Positions 60,134-64,000 of a stretch of DNA of 64,000 nucleotides are shown in pieces (the first letter of the stretch is position 1; each line of letters starts with the position of its first letter). The notes below the pieces were generated by a model. It ran no database searches, was not told where the DNA came from, and saw nothing but the letters and a program-made list of their open reading frames with translations. The DNA lies in assembly GCF_049478495.1 (NCBI RefSeq), contig NZ_CP168083.1:682001-746000 (forward strand), given 5' to 3'. Both the position numbers and the translations under genes were made by a program. The stretch comes from P36-A1 sp049478495 (GTDB lineage: Bacteria > Bacillota_I > Bacilli_A > JAJDGJ01).

Positions 60134-62671
60134 ATGAATAATAGTCAAAAATTAAAGACATTATTATTAGCTGCTGCCCTAGGGCTTGGTACAACAACAG
60201 GAATAGTATCGAATACTACAACTGTAAATGCCATAGAAAATGCAGTTGAATGTAAAGCAACATCAAATAACGTAATTAAACTTTGTTCAGGTGAAACAAC
60301 AATGATGAAAGGAGATAAAACTACATTAACATTTGATTCTTACAGTACTGTAAAAACCGGCACTGTCCCAAATCAAAAAACTTATAACTATGTAAAAACC
60401 GAATTTTCAATAGAAAGTGGTTCTAAAAAAATTAGTTTAGGTGAAACTACCTCAGTAGATAGAAAAACATCTATAACAATCAATGGTATAGATGTTGGAA
60501 CAGCTAAAATTAAAGCAAAAAGCACATTTTCTAGAGGATCTGGTTCGAGCGTAACAAATATATCTAGAGAAAAAGAAGTTTCAATAGAGGTAGTAGAAAA
60601 AATTACTCCTAGTCAGTTTGAAAATAGTATTCAAGGTATTACTTTAGAAAGAGATCAAGAGGTTGATCTTGGAGATAAAGCAACATTTATATATACATTT
60701 AAATTAAATGGTAACTTACATAGAGTTAAAAATAAGGCAATAGAGTCTTTTATAAAAAATGAAATGAATGATCACATTCAATTAAAAGCTATGTCAATTT
60801 CAAATCATGCTGGTAATAATAGTGAAACTATTCTAGTTGGAGATTACTTAGATTTATCAACAGTCCAACTATCAGATTTTAGTTTTAACAATCACAATAG
60901 TCCTTTAGATCCTGAACATGATCATGATAGACATTTTAACGAAGTATCATTTAAAATTAAAGCTAAAACAAAAAAAGCAACATCTGAAAATGGAATCAAT
61001 ATCATAGGACTATATGATAGTGAAGGAATTATAGATGAAGAAGAATTAACAGAAGGTGAAAATTATCATCGCAAACCTGTAAATTTAGAAAGTCGTCCTG
61101 TTAACTTAGTTATTAAAGATTGGGCACCAGAATTAATGATATTTAATCGTGCAACAGGTCAGGATAAACATTTAAAAGGTTATGTCAATGATGTTAAAGC
61201 ATTAAGATTTAATGTTAAAGTTTCTGGAAAAGAATATAAAAAACATCCAGATATCGCAAATGCTATAGCTAGTAGAATTTCATTCAAAGGTGAAGATGAT
61301 TATGTAAATTTAGTAAAAGATTCATGTGTTATTTGGAGCAATAATGCTGGTGTTGATGAAGAAATGAAAAATCATAAACCACATAATCCTAATAAAAATG
61401 GAAATTATGAATTTATCTTAGAATGTAAAATTAAAGTTGAGAAATATAATGCAACTAGAACAAAAGACTTTAAAATTAAATATAATAATGAAAAACAAAA
61501 AGATAAATATGTAGACTTTAATCTTGAAACATTTAAACTACAATTAGAATCATCAACTGATAGAGAACAACTTACTTTAGTTAATAATACAACAACAACT
61601 GCATCACAAATTTATACAATGTTTGCTAATTATGGAGCTTTAAGTGGAGAATCTAAAAAGATTGATATCAAAGTAGCTAATGAAGATATTGCTACAGTAA
61701 CTCAAGAGGCATCTAGAGTTGCAAACTATGGTAGTGAAAACTTTGTATTTACAGGCTTAAAAGCAGGTACTACAAATGTAACATTTACATTAAGTGATTT
61801 ACATACTAATAAAAACAATCCTAATAGAACTGTTTCTAAAACAGTAGAGATTATTGTAAATCCTGCAGCAACAACACCAGGTGGTGGAAATAATGGTGGC
61901 GATAATAATACGGGAAATAACAACAACACAGGTAACAATAATAACAATGGAAGTAGCACTACAGATAAGTGTACTGTTGTAAGAAGAGATTCTAGAAATA
62001 GAATTACATATAGAAAAACGTGTTTCAAAAATGGAAATACACAAACTATAACAAGATATACTTATAAAGGAAATACTACAAATATTAATACTTTATCAGT
62101 AGAACACTATAGTCATACAAGAAATAATAGAAGAATAGAAAGAAAAGTATATTCAAACTATTTAAATAATTCAACTTGGAGAACTAGACAAACTACAGTA
62201 TTCTCAGATAATAATACTAATAGAAGAACTTCATTAAGAACAACAACTAGACATAATAATAAGAAAACAAAAACTAATGTTTTTAGAACTTATTTTGCAA
62301 ATGGAAAAGTTAAAACACATGAAAACAACGCCTTTAACTCTAAAGGTCATAGAACAGCAAGAAGAATGGATCAATTCTTTAGTAATGGTGTAAGAAGAGA
62401 TTCAAAAGTATGGTCAAGCTATAAAAATGGTAAACACACAAAAAGAGTTATTACAAGAAGGAGTAATAAGAATAGATTACTTAGAAAAGAAGTAGCTACT
62501 TTTAATACACGTGGTCAGTTTACAAGAAAAGTAGATTATAGATATAATTCAAGAGGACAACTTAGAACAAATTCTAATGGTAAAGCTTGGAGAACTGTAA
62601 CAACTTATAGAAATGGCAGATCTAATAGAACTACAAGAAGAGACTATAGAGCAAACGGTAAAATAGCTTAG
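60134..62671 (+). CDS. Large secreted surface protein with Big2-like domain and basic repeat C-terminus, 845 aa
   Basis: A Sec signal peptide (KLKTLLLAAALGLGTTTGIV, probably cut after TTTVNA near residue 33) is followed by beta-rich domains with Big-like motifs (GIDVGTAKIKAKS near 120; VFTGLKAGTTNVTFTLSD near 540-555). A Gly/Asn linker (about 580-612) leads to about 230 residues very rich in Arg, Asn and Thr, with recurring short units such as YRNGRSNRTTRRDYRANGK and YNSRGQLRTNSNGK. No LPXTG or membrane tail is seen, so the basic C-terminus may hold it to the wall or anionic polymers. The ATG at 60134 follows GGAGGA. The family is unnamed; a paralogue follows. Confidence 0.8.
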   Translation: MNNSQKLKTLLLAAALGLGTTTGIVSNTTTVNAIENAVECKATSNNVIKLCSGETTMMKGDKTTLTFDSYSTVKTGTVPNQKTYNYVKTEFSIESGSKKISLGETTSVDRKTSITINGIDVGTAKIKAKSTFSRGSGSSVTNISREKEVSIEVVEKITPSQFENSIQGITLERDQEVDLGDKATFIYTFKLNGNLHRVKNKAIESFIKNEMNDHIQLKAMSISNHAGNNSETILVGDYLDLSTVQLSDFSFNNHNSPLDPEHDHDRHFNEVSFKIKAKTKKATSENGINIIGLYDSEGIIDEEELTEGENYHRKPVNLESRPVNLVIKDWAPELMIFNRATGQDKHLKGYVNDVKALRFNVKVSGKEYKKHPDIANAIASRISFKGEDDYVNLVKDSCVIWSNNAGVDEEMKNHKPHNPNKNGNYEFILECKIKVEKYNATRTKDFKIKYNNEKQKDKYVDFNLETFKLQLESSTDREQLTLVNNTTTTASQIYTMFANYGALSGESKKIDIKVANEDIATVTQEASRVANYGSENFVFTGLKAGTTNVTFTLSDLHTNKNNPNRTVSKTVEIIVNPAATTPGGGNNGGDNNTGNNNNTGNNNNNGSSTTDKCTVVRRDSRNRITYRKTCFKNGNTQTITRYTYKGNTTNINTLSVEHYSHTRNNRRIERKVYSNYLNNSTWRTRQTTVFSDNNTNRRTSLRTTTRHNNKKTKTNVFRTYFANGKVKTHENNAFNSKGHRTARRMDQFFSNGVRRDSKVWSSYKNGKHTKRVITRRSNKNRLLRKEVATFNTRGQFTRKVDYRYNSRGQLRTNSNGKAWRTVTTYRNGRSNRTTRRDYRANGKIA

Positions 62672-62681
62672 TATTAGTTTT

Positions 62682-62710
62682 AAAAAAGTATGCTGAAAAG
62701 CATACTTTTT
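62682..62710 (+). terminator. Terminator of the first surface-protein gene
   Basis: AAAAAAGTATGCT pairs with AGCATACTTTTT around GAAA. Confidence 0.85.
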
Positions 62711-62997
62711 GTACGTATTGACAACAAAATTTTAATACTAAATTAACATCTTAAAAACAATTTAATATTTATACATAATATGAACAAAAAATATATTTAA
62801 TATCTATAAAGGGTTGATAATCCTTTATTTAAGGGGTTATGTATATGGAATAGATATTAATAATAAGCAAGATAACATGGGTTATTTACTTGTTGTGAAA
62901 TTGTATTTTTAGTGTAGTCAAATTATTTTAAATATTATTAGTATATTGTTAAAATGTAATTATCAAAAAATTAAAAATAAAAAATGGAGGAAAAGAA

Positions 62998-64000
62998 ATG
63001 GAAACAAGTAAAAAGATAAGGACCCTGCTGTTAGCAGCAGCAATTGGTCTAACAGGTTATACCCAGACTGTAGAAATGAATAATATTAATGCACAAGAGG
63101 CTGAGCTTACAACATGTAAGGTTAGTCAGAAGACACCAATTGAAGTTTGTAGTAAAGATGAAAACTTACTAGTAAAAGAAACTGGAAAAGCTCAAATTAA
63201 ATTTAATGATGAATACAAGAAAAATGATAAAGAATATAAATTACAAAAAGATAAAATTAAATTTGAAATTATTCAGGACGAAGGAGTAATCAAATTAAAT
63301 GATAACATTGAAGAAGATGATATTTTTAGTTCTAATATTTATAAAAATATAAGTTATACAGGTTTAAAATCAGGTACTGCAAAAATAAAAGCAAGTGCTA
63401 CTTATAAAAGTAAATATAATGAAAAAATAGAAAAAACAGTTGATTTTGAAGTAAAAGTCTCAAGCAAAGATGGTATTCCTAAATTAAAAGGGTTTAGGGC
63501 TGGAACTTTAAATGAAACAAAAGATAGTATTAAAATTAAAGGTTACAAAGGTGACAAAGTAGATTTTTCAGTAGTTGCAACTTTGAAAAATAGTGATTAT
63601 AAAGAACATAATATTAATAAAATTATAGAAAATCTTGAATTTACAAAAGGTAGCGATTATGTAAGTGCTGTTTGTAAAATAAGTGAAAGTAATTCAAGTG
63701 TAGAAGATTATTATTATCCTGGAGATGGAGTAAAAGTACAAATAGATTGTGAAGCGACAATACTAAAAAATAGTGATCATAAACAAGAAATAGAATTTAG
63801 TTTTAATCCAGATAGTGAATCTGCTTTAGCAAATCCAGGTGGTAATGAAGATTGCAAGAAAATGCAGATACCTGGTAAAGCCGATATTTATAAATTAGCT
63901 ATTTTAGCTCCTAATAGAATACAAATGCATATACCAGCTGCCAAAACAACAGCTAACGAAAATGTGAAATTAGGTTTAGATTATGGAATGCTTGAAGAGA
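62998..64000 (+). CDS. Secreted surface protein, paralogue of the preceding gene, 3'-truncated by the window
   Basis: The frame is open from the ATG at 62998 (SD TGGAGG, spacing 7) to the window end, 334 codons without a stop. It starts METSKKIRTLLLAAAIGLTG, nearly the same signal peptide as the upstream protein, then a similar beta-rich region with a TGLKSGTAKIKASATYK Big-like strand set near 120-135. Paired cysteines (TTCKVSQ, EVCSKDE, AVCKISE, IDCEATI, EDCKKMQ) may form disulfides outside the cell. The C-terminal part is not visible. The same SD context suggests parallel expression of the two genes. Confidence 0.8.
   Translation, partial: METSKKIRTLLLAAAIGLTGYTQTVEMNNINAQEAELTTCKVSQKTPIEVCSKDENLLVKETGKAQIKFNDEYKKNDKEYKLQKDKIKFEIIQDEGVIKLNDNIEEDDIFSSNIYKNISYTGLKSGTAKIKASATYKSKYNEKIEKTVDFEVKVSSKDGIPKLKGFRAGTLNETKDSIKIKGYKGDKVDFSVVATLKNSDYKEHNINKIIENLEFTKGSDYVSAVCKISESNSSVEDYYYPGDGVKVQIDCEATILKNSDHKQEIEFSFNPDSESALANPGGNEDCKKMQIPGKADIYKLAILAPNRIQMHIPAAKTTANENVKLGLDYGMLEE

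Noticed and set aside
61726..62044. Hydrophobic frames opposite the Gly/Asn linker of the surface protein
   Set aside because: They arise from the complementary strand of low-complexity codons.
1..64000. Mycoplasma-type code with UGA as tryptophan
   Set aside because: The tRNA-Trp anticodon is CCA, Trp is UGG throughout, and UGA ends the 12569-12916 gene in an ATGA overlap.
1..64000. CRISPR arrays
   Set aside because: No series of regularly spaced identical repeats was seen; the only tandem array (5553-5611) has a contiguous 16-nt unit without spacers.

Overview
The window is a strongly AT-rich stretch of a bacterial chromosome. It holds about 62 protein genes, a tRNA-Trp and a tmRNA. The standard genetic code is used: the tRNA-Trp has anticodon CCA, tryptophan is encoded by UGG, and UGA serves as a stop (for example at 12914-12916). 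The gene set (Spx, Rex, SmpB/tmRNA, DbpA-type helicase, HU, zinc-type L31, SD sites near GGAGG, promoters of the TGnTATAAT type) points to a Bacilli-class Firmicute. The family I pyrophosphatase and the base composition would fit an Erysipelotrichales, Haloplasma or Acholeplasma-like relative. The genus cannot be named from the sequence alone.

Layout: (1) 1-2130 is accessory. It starts inside a phage minor-head protein with a CdiA-type toxin tail, followed by a broken hydrophobic peptide gene, a hairpin-rich stretch, tRNA-Trp and a 51-codon gene. (2) 2320-12916 holds a C69 dipeptidase, an IS1182-like insertion sequence, a CPA2 antiporter, a nucleoside hydrolase, a coiled-coil protein fused to a hydrolase-like domain, a GNAT fusion and several small proteins. 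(3) 12913-16893 holds homoserine dehydrogenase, a TraX-like protein, pyrophosphatase, a chromate-transporter pair and a rubredoxin-like protein. (4) 16976-34259, nearly all on the minus strand, is a catabolic island for arginine and ornithine: arginase, ornithine racemase, a GlmL-like chaperone, OraE, OraS, OrtB, OrtA, Ord and three NhaC paralogues. Together these predict arginine -> L-ornithine -> D-ornithine -> 2,4-diaminopentanoate -> 2-amino-4-oxopentanoate -> acetyl-CoA + D-alanine. (5) 34673-45885 holds three small membrane proteins, TrpRS, Spx, NAD kinase and a tight run containing a cysteine-less EIIB-like protein, a VanY-like protein without its zinc ligands, two DEAD-box helicases, a radical SAM protein and an L,D-transpeptidase. 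(6) 46362-59713 is housekeeping: ThyA, HU, PNPase, two histidine phosphatases, SmpB, tmRNA, an exonuclease, a ferredoxin-nitroreductase, Xpt, an FAD oxidoreductase plus PurA behind a structured leader, Rex and L31. (7) 59760-64000 carries two related secreted proteins; the second runs off the window.

The observations most worth a second look are the structured leader with terminator ahead of the FAD oxidoreductase-purA pair, the shared hairpin-before-SD leaders of the three nhaC genes, the run of apparently inactivated enzyme folds (VanY-like, EIIB-like, GIY-YIG-like, and a hydrolase lacking its His), and the coiled-coil/hydrolase fusion.
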